NCBI GenBank assembly: GCA_041656735.1
Contig: JBBACY010000001.1
Coordinates: 124,001 to 188,000, forward strand
Source of the DNA: Perlabentimonas sp041656735
GTDB taxonomy: Bacteria; Bacteroidota; Bacteroidia; Bacteroidales; Tenuifilaceae
Direction of reading: 5' to 3'
Length of the DNA: 64,000 bases
Shown here: one piece after another, positions 45,168-57,700 of the stretch
Numbering within the stretch: the first letter of the stretch is position 1
How the letters are laid out: each line of letters opens with the position of its first letter
Translations under genes and position numbers: made by a program
The notes under the pieces: generated by a model
The model's input: the letters and a program-made list of their open reading frames with translations, nothing else
Told to the model about the DNA's origin: nothing
Databases searched by the model: none

Positions 45168-46865
45168 ATGTCAAGAAAATTTTTATCGTATTCAAGTCTG
45201 ATAATATTGGGTTTTGTATTGCTCAGCGGAAAAGGAATTTCGCAGACGGAGCAGAATATGGCTTACATTCAGGATTCTATTAGCATGTCGAGTTGTCTCG
45301 ATTCCATCGAGAAATACATAAATTTTAATAATAAGCCTAAAGCCTACGAGTTTACCTTAAAAGGGTTAAGCCAATTCGATTCTACAACCTATATAAAAGG
45401 GAGGATAAAACTTTTGCAGCGTGCTGCTATATTAAATTGTCTATACGGAATGAGCCTGGATAGTAGCGTTTTCTATCTTAATAAAATGCGTACGCTGTCG
45501 ATGCAAATTGGATACAAAAAGGGTTTGCTTTGGTATGAGCACACGTTCGGGCAGGTATATATTGTACAGAAAGATTACGAAAAAGCCTACGAGTTTTTTA
45601 ATAGTGCTTACCAGTTGGCTGTGGAACAAAATGATAGCGTTGCAATAGCTGATATTTTACCAAGTATAGTCTCAATCCAAATATACCGACAAAAATACGA
45701 TAGTGCCATAGTGAACATACGAAAGGCACTTAATATTGCTCAGTACTATCCTATGGAGCGAACAAAAATTATGCTTTACGATAGACTTGGCACAATTTAC
45801 AAAGAGAGAAACGACCTCGATAGTGCGCTTTTCTCATATGGTAAAGCTTTTGAAATTGCCAATAAAATCCAAAGTAAACTGGGAGTATTAACCGCCCAAT
45901 TTAATATAGCACATATAAAATATTTGCTTGATTCGAATAACGACATTGAACCCGAAATAAGCCAATTACTCGTAGAAATGAAAAAGGAAGGGCTTTATAG
46001 CGTTTATGTTGCCGGTTCGTATATGCTATCGGATATTTTAGAGGAGCAAGGAAAATATGATAAGGCACTTACCTTATATAAGCAAACACAATTATTTGAG
46101 GATTCGTTAATTGGAAACGAGAGCGTGCGAAAAGTGGTAGAGCGAGAGTCTGCCTTTTATTTAAATTTAAAGGAGTATGAAAATCAGCAGCTTATAAAAG
46201 ATGCGGAGATGCAGGAACTTAAACTTCGAAATCGAAAAATAGTAATCTTTTTCACACTATTTATACTTGTTGCCAGCCTGTTACTGTTGCTAAATATATT
46301 TAAAAAGTATAAAGTAATACAGCAAAACATAAAAACCATAAAAGCAAAGGAGAGAATTATATTTGAGCAGGAAAAAGCCATTATTGAGAAAGAGAAAGAA
46401 AAAATTGCGCAAAAGGTTGAGGCACAACAAAAAGAGAATACTAGTAAGTTGATGCGTATTTATCATTATCAGGAAATGGCAAGAACAGTTACAAATGAAC
46501 TTCATTTATTGAAAAGAAAACTCTTTGGCGGCAGTAAGAACGATAATAAAATAACGACAACGATACAGAATATTATTAACCAGATAAATTCATCGGATCA
46601 GGATCAACTTTGGAATGAGTTTGAAACTTCGTTTAATGAAACCAACCCCGAATATTTAAATCGCCTTTCGGAGCGTTACCCCGACTTAACACCAAACGAG
46701 CTAAAACTTTGTATATTTTTGAATTTAAACTTACGAACCAAAGAGATATCGGTAATAACCCAGCAAAGCCTAAAAAGCATTGAGGTGGCACGAACACGAC
46801 TACGTAAAAAATTAGGAATAGACAATACTAGTACCAATATTTCAAATTTTTTGCGGCAGGTGTAG
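45168..46865 (+). CDS. TPR - membrane - LuxR-type regulator
   Basis: The 565-residue protein has a signal peptide (ending GISQ), TPR repeats (about 35-325), a membrane helix (about 360-378, FFTLFILVASLLLLLNIF) and a coiled coil (about 380-440). A C-terminal LuxR-like helix-turn-helix follows (LTPNELKLCIFLNLNLRTK and SLKSIEVARTRLRKKLG). This architecture is common in Bacteroidota. The periplasmic TPR part would sense and the cytoplasmic HTH act on DNA while membrane-bound. Its target is unknown; the small secreted pair and giant protease downstream are candidates by position only. Confidence 0.85.
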   Translation: MSRKFLSYSSLIILGFVLLSGKGISQTEQNMAYIQDSISMSSCLDSIEKYINFNNKPKAYEFTLKGLSQFDSTTYIKGRIKLLQRAAILNCLYGMSLDSSVFYLNKMRTLSMQIGYKKGLLWYEHTFGQVYIVQKDYEKAYEFFNSAYQLAVEQNDSVAIADILPSIVSIQIYRQKYDSAIVNIRKALNIAQYYPMERTKIMLYDRLGTIYKERNDLDSALFSYGKAFEIANKIQSKLGVLTAQFNIAHIKYLLDSNNDIEPEISQLLVEMKKEGLYSVYVAGSYMLSDILEEQGKYDKALTLYKQTQLFEDSLIGNESVRKVVERESAFYLNLKEYENQQLIKDAEMQELKLRNRKIVIFFTLFILVASLLLLLNIFKKYKVIQQNIKTIKAKERIIFEQEKAIIEKEKEKIAQKVEAQQKENTSKLMRIYHYQEMARTVTNELHLLKRKLFGGSKNDNKITTTIQNIINQINSSDQDQLWNEFETSFNETNPEYLNRLSERYPDLTPNELKLCIFLNLNLRTKEISVITQQSLKSIEVARTRLRKKLGIDNTSTNISNFLRQV

Positions 46866-46884
46866 AAACATTATTGTTTCTACA
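46861..46884 (+). terminator. Hairpin over the stop codon of the TPR-LuxR gene
   Basis: TGTAGAAACA and TGTTTCTACA (46861-46870, 46875-46884) make a 10-bp stem with a four-base loop that includes the TAG stop. A strong T tract is lacking, so its efficiency is uncertain. The rest of 46866-47184 shows no supported gene. Confidence 0.5.
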
Positions 46885-47184
46885 CTTTAGCGACTCAGCG
46901 ATTTTTTGATTTTCTTTATTTTTGTTATGCGAAGCCTTTAACCTTTGTTGTCATAGTTGTTATGCTTTCCGTCAAACACCCCCAGTACACCCGCTGCCGG
47001 ACGGTTTTATAGTATGGCAACGCTGGCAACGAAGAAAAATAAAAACCCCACAAATCATCATATCAGCAAAAAAGATTTTGTCGGATCGTTGTTCCAAAAT
47101 TATTGTATATTTGATTAAGAAAGTGGTAGAGGAGCAGTACAATCAAGATAGATAGTATAACGTTACTAATTTAAGAAGAAAGTT

Positions 47185-47756
47185 ATGAAAAGGTATCTTG
47201 TTTTTTTAGCGTTATGTTTTTTTCTTACAGCCCCAACCCATAGTCAAATTATAGATTTGGAAAAAGATCAGCTTTGGGTAGATATAGGATTTGGCGTTTT
47301 AGAAACCTACGGAGTTACTGAAATTAATTTTAACTTAGGATTAAACCTGGTTTCGGGTAGCATTCTATATAAGATACGAACTTTAATTAATACGGAATTT
47401 GATCTTTTTGGACCTACTCCTTCCGAAGAGTTTTATAGCCTTGGAGCGTTAATTGGAAAAGGATTTTCAACCGATTATATACATATTTATTTCTCGGGGG
47501 GCATAGGGATAACTGGGGGCGTAAAGCGCGGAGAATATCTGTATACAGAACCAAGTTCAGGATGGTTAGATATTGGAGACGGCAGGAACTATGAGAGAGA
47601 GACGTTTTTGTTACCCCTTCAATTCCCCTCGAAGTTGACCTGCTATTGAAGCCAACAAAATTTTTGGGCGCAGGTATTTCAGTATTTGTCGACCTTAACT
47701 TAAAGAGACCTTTGTATGGATTTTCTGTTAAATTGGGATTAGGAAAATTACGATAG
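47185..47756 (+). pseudogene. Small outer-membrane-like protein, frameshifted in a (GA)5 tract
   Basis: The frame runs from a signal peptide (ending THSQ) for 154 codons to 47649. After about 47602 the homology to the neighbouring paralogue continues in another frame to a stop at 47754-47756: VTPSIPLEVDLL aligns with TPSIPLEVNFM, and ISVFVDLNLKRP with FSVFADLNIKRP. The break coincides with (GA)5 at 47593-47602; removing one GA restores one open frame of about 190 codons. The protein looks like a small beta-barrel (alternating strands, GLGI and GIGI turns). It could be a decayed gene, a phase-variable gene or a sequencing error. Confidence 0.75.
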
Positions 47757-47774
47757 TAAATAAAAACGAGCGTT

Positions 47775-48368
47775 ATGCAAAAACAAATTTTAGGTTTAGT
47801 GGCATTTTCCCTTATGGTGATGGTAGGCTTTGGCCAAACCAATGATTTAGTAGAGATAAACCAAGAACAAACTAACAATTTGAATAAAGAACAGTATTGG
47901 GTAGATGCAGGGCTAGGTTTTTTCGTTTCAACAAAGGATGCTGCAGGTCTTTCTTTGAACCTAGGAGCGAACGTTATTTACAAGAATATATATGCCAAGT
48001 TAAAAACTTCGTACTATTCAGCAATGAGCCTTGGTTCAAACGCACCTTTAGAAAAGTACTTCAGTGCGGGAATATTGGTAGGTAAAGTCTTTTTTGATGA
48101 GAATATTAGTATTCAGTTGTCGGGCGGCCTAGGCATAACAAGATTAAACTTGTTAAGCCACTGGCAGGATATACAAAGTGAAGATGGAACTTATGTGAGT
48201 CAGCTATCGGAGCAAGAAATAATTTTCACCCCTTCCATTCCACTCGAAGTTAATTTTATGGTAAAACCCTTAAAATCTGTGGGTATGGGTTTTTCGGTAT
48301 TTGCCGATTTGAATATAAAAAGACCTATGTGTGGTGTTACTCTTAAGTTAGCGTTCGGAAGAATGTAA
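47775..48368 (+). CDS. Small secreted beta-rich protein, intact paralogue
   Basis: The 197-residue product has a signal peptide (ending GFGQ) and alternating beta strands (YWVDAGLGFF, LSLNLGANV, FSVFADLNI) that suggest a small outer-membrane barrel. It is homologous along its length to the frameshifted gene 18 bases upstream, so the two arose by tandem duplication. No named family is recognised. A hairpin 92 bases downstream may end the transcript. Confidence 0.75.
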   Translation: MQKQILGLVAFSLMVMVGFGQTNDLVEINQEQTNNLNKEQYWVDAGLGFFVSTKDAAGLSLNLGANVIYKNIYAKLKTSYYSAMSLGSNAPLEKYFSAGILVGKVFFDENISIQLSGGLGITRLNLLSHWQDIQSEDGTYVSQLSEQEIIFTPSIPLEVNFMVKPLKSVGMGFSVFADLNIKRPMCGVTLKLAFGRM

Positions 48369-48784
48369 TAGTTATTTGTTTAAAAATTAGTTCCGAACGT
48401 TGCTATTATTTTTGTCACTTCTGTTTCCTCAACTTTTTCCTCTTACCAAAAACTCAAATACGGCGAGACCTTCTGGTTTCGTCGTTGCTATTTTTGGTTG
48501 TTACTAAACCACCAATTTTTCTATTTTCAATTTTATACCTTTCTCTATTATCTAATAGGTAAGCCAAGAACACATCCAAGTATTTACTAAAAGGTTTATT
48601 CTATACAAAACACCCTTTTTTAGAAATATAAAAACCCAATATTTATTAGTCTGATAATCAGGTGTTTTAAAATTATTGTAGTGGTTTTGTAGCAGTTTTA
48701 ATAGTGATAAAAGTCATAATTCCCCAATTATTTCTCTCTTCTTTACGGACCTAACTTTCAATAATTTTAAATTAATAACTTAGT
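48369..48784. other. 416-bp leader/intergenic region before the giant protease gene
   Basis: No gene was seen. It contains the hairpin at 48461-48484 and AT-rich sequence that must hold the promoter of the giant gene; no exact TAnnTTTG was found. Confidence 0.5.
48461..48484 (+). terminator. Hairpin with G-U pairs after the small paralogue gene
   Basis: CGGCGAGACC and GGTTTCGTCG pair over ten positions, two being G-U in plus-strand RNA, around TTCT. A T-rich stretch follows (ttgctattttt). The G-U pairs show that the RNA of this strand is the one that folds. Confidence 0.45.
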
Positions 48785-51700
48785 ATGAAAAATTTTTACT
48801 TTACATTAATGCTACTTGTGTTTGCTTTATTTTCGCAATCGCAAGAAGCATTAAATGTTGGTTCTGGACAGCTAGAATCGGCGAACAATGTAAAAGAGAT
48901 TCTTTCTGGGCAGCAACAAGTACCCCAAAGTTCAGAATTTGACAGCAACAACTATGTTGTTATCAAGTTTAAGAGTTTACCAACAAGTCAAGAAAAGGAG
49001 GAACTCAAAAAACAAGGAATCGTTTTGCATTCGTACATATCCAACAATATGTACTACGCTACAATTAGCGTAAACGAGCAATTGGCTTTAGAAGAGAGGG
49101 TTTCAAAAACCACAATATCTTCTATTCAGGCCATTGATCCGCTATGGAAAATAGCGAAAGATGTTTACTCACAGCAAATTCCAGAGCACGCTAAGGTTGC
49201 CGAGGGTATTGCCCGAGTTAACGTTATTGTTTTTAAAACAGCAAAATTTAGTGCTGTTGAGAAAAACATAAACGAAAAGGGCTATCGAATTCAGCATAAA
49301 GCAGCCGAGTTTTTTACCCTAACCATCGAGCTACCCCTAAAAGATCTTTTAGATTTAGCTTCTCAACCCTGGGTACAGTGGATTGAGTATGTTGCTCCGC
49401 CAATGGAGCTAGACAATGTTCAAGGGCGCAACATGAACCGTTCAAACATACTTGGTAGCAATGCTCTTGGACAGCGTGGTTTAAAGGGAAAGGGTATTAA
49501 CGTTGGTCTTTGGGATGGTTCCGTTGAGGCGCATCCCGACTTGGGAAACCGTTTAAATTCAATGGAGTTTGAGTATCAAAGCGAGCACGGCCAGCATACC
49601 TCAGGCACCATTTTGGGTGCCGGTATACTTGACCCCAAAGCTATGGGTATGGCTCCCGAGGCAACCCTTTGGGCATGGAACTTTAATACCCAACAGAATG
49701 GGCTTAGCGCTCAGCAAGAAATGTTAATGGCTGCCCGCGACAACGATGTGGTTGTAACATCAAACTCGTATGGTGTAAGTATGAATACTACTTATTGCCA
49801 AACTCCTAGTACCTATAATTCTAATGATAATCAGTTAGATCAACTTGTAAACATTTTTCCTCAGCTAACGCATGTATTTTCTGCTGGTAACGATCAGGAA
49901 AAGTGTTTAGCCACTACTGGTTCACGTTACGCAACATCTACGAAACGAGCAAAGAACCCAATTTTTGTTGGGGCGCTCGATAAGCTAACAGGAATGGCTT
50001 GGTTTAGTAGCTGGGGCCCAATGAACGATGGTAGAATTCTTCCCCATATTACAGCTTTTGGCGACGAGGTATACTCCACTGTGTATAACAATAGTTACGA
50101 TTTAATGAGTGGAACATCAATGGCTTGTCCAGCAACCTCTGGTACTATTACTTTGTTATACCAACGCTACAAACAAATTTATGGCGATTATCCTATTGCT
50201 TCGTTGGCAAAGGGTGCTATTCTAAATACAGCCGAGGATAAAGGAAACCCAGGCCCCGATTTCCAGTTTGGTTATGGTTCACTTGATGGCCTAAGGGCGG
50301 TTGAGCTTATTGAAAAGGGAAACTTTGTTACTGGCAACATTGAGAATAGCCAGGAGTTAACTCATACTATTACCGTGCCTGCAGGCGCTAAGGAGCTAAA
50401 GGTAATGCTTGTTTGGAGCGACTATTACGGAACAAGCGCCACAAAAGCGTTAATTAACGATCTAGATATCACCGTTTCAAAGGGCGGAACTACATACCTT
50501 CCTTTTATCTTAAATCCCTCAAACCCCAGTGCCAATGCAGTTCAGGGTGTTGATAGGTTAAACAATCAAGAGCAAGTAGTTATAAAAAATCCATCATCTG
50601 GAGAGTATACCATTAAAATTAGTGGGTTTTCAGTTCCTCAGGGACCACAAGAATATGCACTTGTTTATGAATACTATATGCCCCAGTTAATGGTTACGCA
50701 CCCAAATGGAGGAGAGAAATTTAGTCCAGGAGAACAAACTTATGTAAGATGGACTTCTGTTGGTTACGAGGGAGATTATACTCTTCAGCTTTCTACTAAC
50801 AACGGGCAAACTTACCAAACCATTGCTTCTAGCATTCCTAATAATCAAAAGGATTATATTGTAACTATTCCTAATACTGTTACCAACAAAGCTTTAGTTA
50901 GGGTTCTGCAAAATGGGACAATGGACGTTAGCGATGCCACGTTCAGCATTATGCCTTCAACCAGTAATCTTAATCTAGTTTCTGTCGATTGTGGTGGGAG
51001 TGGTTGGCAACTTACCTGGGATGCCATTTCTGAAGCAGCAAGCTACAAAGTCCTTAAAGTTAATGTAGATGAAGGAAAGTACTATGAAATCGGTGAAACA
51101 GCTAATTTAACTTTCGACTTACCCGATTTGGATAAAGAGAGAAATATTTATTCTGTTGCAGCAGTATCTGCCGATGGTGTAGTTAGTGAACGTGCATACG
51201 GCGTTATTGCAAACCCATCAATGCCTCTCGATTTTGCAACAGCAGGAATTCCTTTTGAGGAGAATTTGGAAAAGTTCCCGAGTAATTATGTTAGGGTTTC
51301 AGGTGCAAGCGGTGTTGATATATTGTACAAACAAACGCTGTTTAGCTATACTGGAGCACACAACATTTTACTAAAAGGGAACACAAGTACAACTGCATGG
51401 AATGCCACAGGCGACCTTTTTGTAAATAATCCCAATGATGTTGCCTCGGCAAAAATTTGTAGCATCGATGCAACTTCAATAACAGAAGGGCAGCTTTGGA
51501 TTCGTTTGGCGGCTGCTATGGCAAATACGGGTGCCGATAACGCAAGATTCCGTTTACTTGCCAATGGAACCCCTATTACCAATACTCTTGGAGAGATAGA
51601 AATTGCCGAGATAGGAGCTGGAAAGAACATCATGTACTGGAATATTAGTGATAAGGTGGGAACAGAGTTTTCATTAGATTTTCAGGCGGTTCTGCGCGAT

Positions 51701-54700
51701 CCCAAAGATTCGGTTCAGTTTGGTCATTTCTTAATTTGGCAACCTAAGTTCGATGCTGCTATTACGAAATTAAACGCTCCTGTTCCTTCAAAAACTCTTA
51801 CCAGCAGCGAAACAATTTCTGTTGATATCAGAAACCTTAGTGGAGATCAGCTTATAAATATTCCCGTTAGCTATAGTATTAATGGTGGAGCACCTGTTCA
51901 GGAAGTGTTCGCAGGCCCTATTGAGCCATTAAAAACAGCTACCTATACTTTTGTTAATAAGGCCGATCTTTCTGCGGTTGATGTAGCATTTAATATTCAA
52001 GCTACCGTTTCGTTACCTGGTGATGAGAGGGAAGACAATAATACAGCAACAGTTCAAACTACTCGTTTTGGCGATTACTACCTGATGCCAACCACCACTA
52101 CTAGTAATAACTTAACAGCTACTGAAACGCCTATAATATTTACCGATAATGGCGGTAAAGTACTAAATTACAGCAATGGTGTAAATGGAGTTGTTGTTAT
52201 TGCACCAGAAACTACAGGTAAAAAGGTTAAAATTAAGTTTACAGAGTTTAACCTAGAGAATAATTACGACAAATTGATTATTCGTAGCGGAAATCTCTCT
52301 TCTTCTCCAATTATTGCAACCCTTACTGGTAGTGAAATACCCACGGATGTTTATTCTCTTGATAAATATGGCAACCTTCGTGTTGAGTTTATCTCCGATG
52401 CTGAGAACAACTACTCGGGTTGGGTGGCAGAAGTAACAGAGGTTGATGCATCAGCTGTTATTACTGATAATACTTTTACGCTCGACATTCTTTCGCATTA
52501 TGATGGAAATTATTCCGCGCCTACCAACGCTAGAATTACCGTTAAAAATAATAGCACCGAGGCGGTAACAAACGTGCGTGTGCGTTATAAAATCAATGAT
52601 GGCGAATGGGTTAATGGCGTAATACCAACAATTGCAGCAAATGCTTCACAAAGTTTTACGTTCGATCAAGCCTTTACTATCCCAGAGTTAGGCACTGTTT
52701 TTATGCTTACAGCCGAGGTGGTTGAAGAGGACGACTTAATGACAGACAATATTATTTCTAGATCTATTAGTAGTGATAAGTATTGTTTCTCTTATTCAAG
52801 TGCTTCCTCGTGGTCCGGTGGAGGTCTATTCCTTATTACCAAAGTAGAAAAAGATGGCATAAGTAATCCTACTTCTACTGCAGCACAAGGAAGTGCAAAA
52901 CCTCAGTACTTCAGGTCAACCGTATTGCCTCTATACAAAGATGTTGCCAGCGAAACAATTACTATTGATGTAAACGCTCATCGCACAGGCGGTAAAGTTG
53001 GTATTTGGGTAGACTGGAATAATGATGGCGACTATGCTAACGATGGTGCTCCTTATTCGATAAATACAGTAGAAGGACAAACAAGCTATAGTATAGAGGT
53101 GCCCATACCCAATGGTACAGACCCAGGACAGTATTTTGTTCGTGTTAGGGCAACTACACATTCTTCGCTCAATCCTTGTGCTAGTGAGTATAGTAACAAT
53201 GGCGAGGTTGAGGATTATATGATTGAGGTATTCGAAACTTTCCCCATTAGCAAAGATGTTGCAGTAACTGCCTCAAATTTAGTAAGCGGTAGAAACCTAA
53301 CAGCTACGGAAAGTGTTAAGGTTACTATTAAAAATAACGCATCGGTTGCCGTTAGCAATTTCGATATTGCCCTTTGTGTTGATGGAGGTGTAGAGGTTGT
53401 AGAAACCGTTACAGATGAAATTGCACCGTTTAGCAGCATAGATTACATATTTGTTGCTACTGCAGATTTATCGGCAATGGGGCCTCACGAGGTGAAAATT
53501 TACACACTTCTAGAAGGAGATCAGCATGCCGAGAACGATTTGTTGATGGTAAATATTTTCAACGAAAAACCTGCTATTGATGGTTTCTTTGCACTAAATT
53601 TTGACGGAGTTAATGATGTAGTTGATGCTGGAACTTTAGGTGGTACAAATCTACAATCGTTTACCTACGAGGCTTGGATTAACCCAGCAAGTTACGGTGG
53701 TTATGGTGGTCCCATTGGTTTTGGTCGTCTATTCGAGGGCAAGGCAGCAACAATTTTCCTTCATGGTGAAACCAATACGAATTACCCAGAGCATTGCCTC
53801 GTAATATCATCCATTGGTGGAGGTACTTACCATACACAAGTAAACTCTATTAACCTTAACGAGTGGCAGCACGTTGCTATATCTTTTGATAATAGCAGCA
53901 AGGCACTTAAGGTGTATATTAATGGTATTGAAATACCTGTAGTTACAAAAACAGCAGCTGGAACAATTGCTAATAACTCGGCCAGTAAACTTTACATTGG
54001 TAACAGCGCAACAACAGAAAGACCTTTTGTGGGTATTATAGATGTTGCACGTGTTTGGAGTGTGGCTAAATCGAAGGCAGATGTTGTAAGTTATATGCAC
54101 AAAACAGCTGTAGGCCAAGCAAATCTAATTGCCGAGTTCTTATTTGATGAGGGCTACTACAACAGTAAAGTGTATTCAGGTAGCATTGTGGCAAGTATTC
54201 TAAATGCCGACCTTACCAATTCTGAAAATAGCATTTGGGTTGAGCCAACTGTAGGGTTTTCTAACTTCAAGATAGAGTCGCAGGTAATTGACTTGGAAAA
54301 GATTGGTAAAAACCATTTCCGTACCGAAGTTTTAAATACAGCTGATCTTAGCAACCTAACTGCAACTTTTGCAACTGATATGAAAGGCGCAACGGTTAAG
54401 GTTAATGGTGTTCAGCAAACGTCAGGAGTAACCAGTGTTGATTTTAGTAACTCAACTGTTTTACCTGTTGAGTACGTTGTCACTGCTACTTATTTTGGCA
54501 AAGAGGTTTCCAACACTTACTCTTTAGAGGTTAAACAGGAGCCAAGTAAGGAGTGCGAATTGCTCTCGATTAATATTCCTCTAATCTCATTTAGCGCATC
54601 ACCTGTTGATATGGATAATATTGTAACCGTTACAAGCGAAACAGCTGTTTCGGCTTTGGTAACTAACTTTACAATATCCAATGGTGCAAAAGCGTATATT

Positions 54701-57700
54701 AATAATACAGAATTAGTTTCTGGAACAGCCATTGACTATACAAACCCCGTTGTTATTGAGGTTATTGCAGCAAACGGAAGGGCAATTCAATATTATAACG
54801 TTTCAATTCGTAAGGAGCAAATCATAACCTGGGTTCCAGCAACGTTAGCTAAAACCTATGGCGACCCTGTATTTAATCTTGAAGCCATAAGCACCTTAAA
54901 TCAAAATGTTTCTTATACATCTAGTAATCCCGATGTAATTAGTGTAGCCTTAAATAAGGCCACGGTACATGGTGTGGGTACAGTAACAATAATAGCTACT
55001 CAGCCAGGTTCTAATACTGTTGTTGCAGCGGCTCCTGTTGAGAAAGTGTTTGCAGTAAGTAAGAAAACACTTACCATTACTGCCGACGATAAATCTATCG
55101 AGTTCTCCGACGCTATTCCTGAACTTACCATGTCGTTTAACGGTTTTGCTAATGGCGATGACAAGTCGGTAATTGATGAGTTGCCAACTATTAGCACCAC
55201 TGCTATTCAGAATAGTTTTGCTGGTACCTATCCAATTACCTTGGTAGGCGGAAGCGATGTGAATTATGATTTCGCCCTTGTAAATGGAGAGTTAACAATT
55301 ATTGATGTAGCAGCTTTCGACGTTAACTTTAGCGTAACCTACAATAGTAGCGCCGACCAGGGAGTTAACATCAACATAAATGGGGTTGATTTAACTACCG
55401 ATGCGGCAGGTTTGGCTACCATTAAGCTTAAAGCAGGCAGCTATACTTACCTTGCAACAAAAGTTGGGCGCGAAGAGTATTCGGGTACCGTTACTGTTGT
55501 TGATGCTGACCAACCTGTTAACATTGAGCTAGTTGATCCGTTGCCAATTTACACCATTACCTACACAACCGATGGCAATGGAAGTATTACTGGTACTGCA
55601 ACCCAAAGTGTTAAGCAAGGGTTCGATGGAACAGAGGTAACAGCAACTCCAAAGCTGGGCTATAATTTCGATAAGTGGAGCGATGATGCTTTAACCGCTA
55701 CTCGTAACGAGGTAAATGTACGGAGCAATATTAGTGCAAAAGCGTTATTTAAGTTAAAAACGTACACACTAACATACAGTGCAGGTACAAACGGTACGCT
55801 AACCGGTGAAGCTGTTCAGGTTGTTGAGCATGGTGCTAACGGTACAGCCGTTAAAGCTATTGCTAACGCAGGCTACTCCTTTGTACAGTGGAGCGATGGT
55901 GTAAAAAACAACCCTCGCACCGATGTAAACGTGATGATGGATAGGTCTGTTACTGCCGAGTACACCAAGGTTTACACTTTGCCTTACACCCAAACTTTCG
56001 ATGGAACAGCACTTCCAGAAGATTGGATGAGTGTTGATAACGCAGCAACTGGTCAAATTTGGGAGTTTAAGGCACAAGCAGGAGGTACTTCTAAGGCCTC
56101 TCTCGCCGGATCTTCTCCTAATGCAGCAATTATTGATAGTGATGCATATGGTAGTGGAGGGAAGCAAAATGCAGATCTAATAAGTCCTTCTTTCGACTTA
56201 ACTACCTACTCTACTGTTAACCTTAAGTTTAATCATTATTATAGGCATTTCTCTACCGGCTCAGCAAGCATAGCATACAGCATAAATGGTGGTGCTTGGG
56301 TTGAAATTCAGAAATGGACCGCTTCTACCGCTAACTCTGTATTATTTGACCAACAAATTGAAGCTGTTGTTGGACAAAATAATGTAAGGTTTAAATGGAA
56401 CTTTATTGGCTCATGGGGCTACTATTGGCTTGTTGATGATATTGAGATTACTGGAGCATCTGCTGCAGGCCAATACTCTGTAACTTATAAAGCTGGAGAA
56501 AATGGAACGCTACAAGGAGTAGCTGATGGTATTATTACTCAGGTTGTAACAGCTGGCGAAACCGGACCAAAGGTAACCGCTGTACCCGATGCAGGTTATG
56601 CTTTCTACCAGTGGAGCGATGGCGTTACCGATAATCCACGTACTGACGTAGTTATAGCACCTATTGATGTAACGGCTGTCTTTGGTAAGGATTGTGTACC
56701 AATTACTAGCTTACCATACCTTGAAGATTTTAATGCTTCAACTATTGTTCCCGACTGTTGGGAGGTGCCAGGAAGTACATCAGGAGGTTTTGAGTGGGAA
56801 TTCGGTACAATGGAATTCTTTGGATCTCCGTTCTCTTTAGGAACGACAGGTAATAACGCTTATTTTAATAGTGGTGTAACAAATTTTGGAACAGAAGAGT
56901 CGGCCGATCTAATTTCGCCAACCTTCAATTTCAGTGGTTATGCTAATGTTTATTTATCATTTAAGCATTTCTTTTATTCTTATGGTAGCAATGCATCTAC
57001 TGTATCCTATAGTATTAATGGGGGTACAACATGGGTTGCTATTCAGTCGTGGTCTGCTGATACTGATGATGTAGAATTTTTCAATCAGCAAATAGCTGCA
57101 GTTGCCGGACAAAGCAACGTTAAGTTTAAGTGGAATAACACGGCTACTTGGGACTTTGGTTGGATAATCGACGACATCGAGGTTAAGGCTGTACCTAGCT
57201 TTATGCTAACCTATTCTTCTAACGATTGGAATTTTGGTTATATTGATGGCCTAAGATATCAATCCGTTGATGAGAATGGCAGCGCACAAGAGGTAACAGC
57301 TGTTCCTTACGATGGTTACAGATTTGTTAAGTGGGACGACGAAAACGCTTCAGCTACTCGTACCGATGTAAATGTTACAGCAAATGCTACTTATACAGCA
57401 ATTTTTGAGGCTATTACCTACACCCTTACTTACACAGCAGGCGAAGGTGGAACGCTACTAGGCGAAGCAACTCAAACCGTTGAACATGGTACTGATGGAG
57501 CAGTTATTGAAGCCGTAGCCAACGCTGGATACACATTTGTACAGTGGAGTGATGGCTCAACCACCAACCCACGTACCGATGCCAATGTAACAGCTGATGT
57601 AACTGTTGCGGCAGAATTTGCAATCAATACTTACACATTAAGCTATACAGCAGATGTAAACGGTTCTATTACTGGTGATGCAAGCCAAACCGTAAATCAC

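Noticed and set aside
46922..47155. 77-codon frame after the TPR-LuxR gene
   Set aside because: No signal, no family, odd composition and no ribosome-binding context; judged chance.
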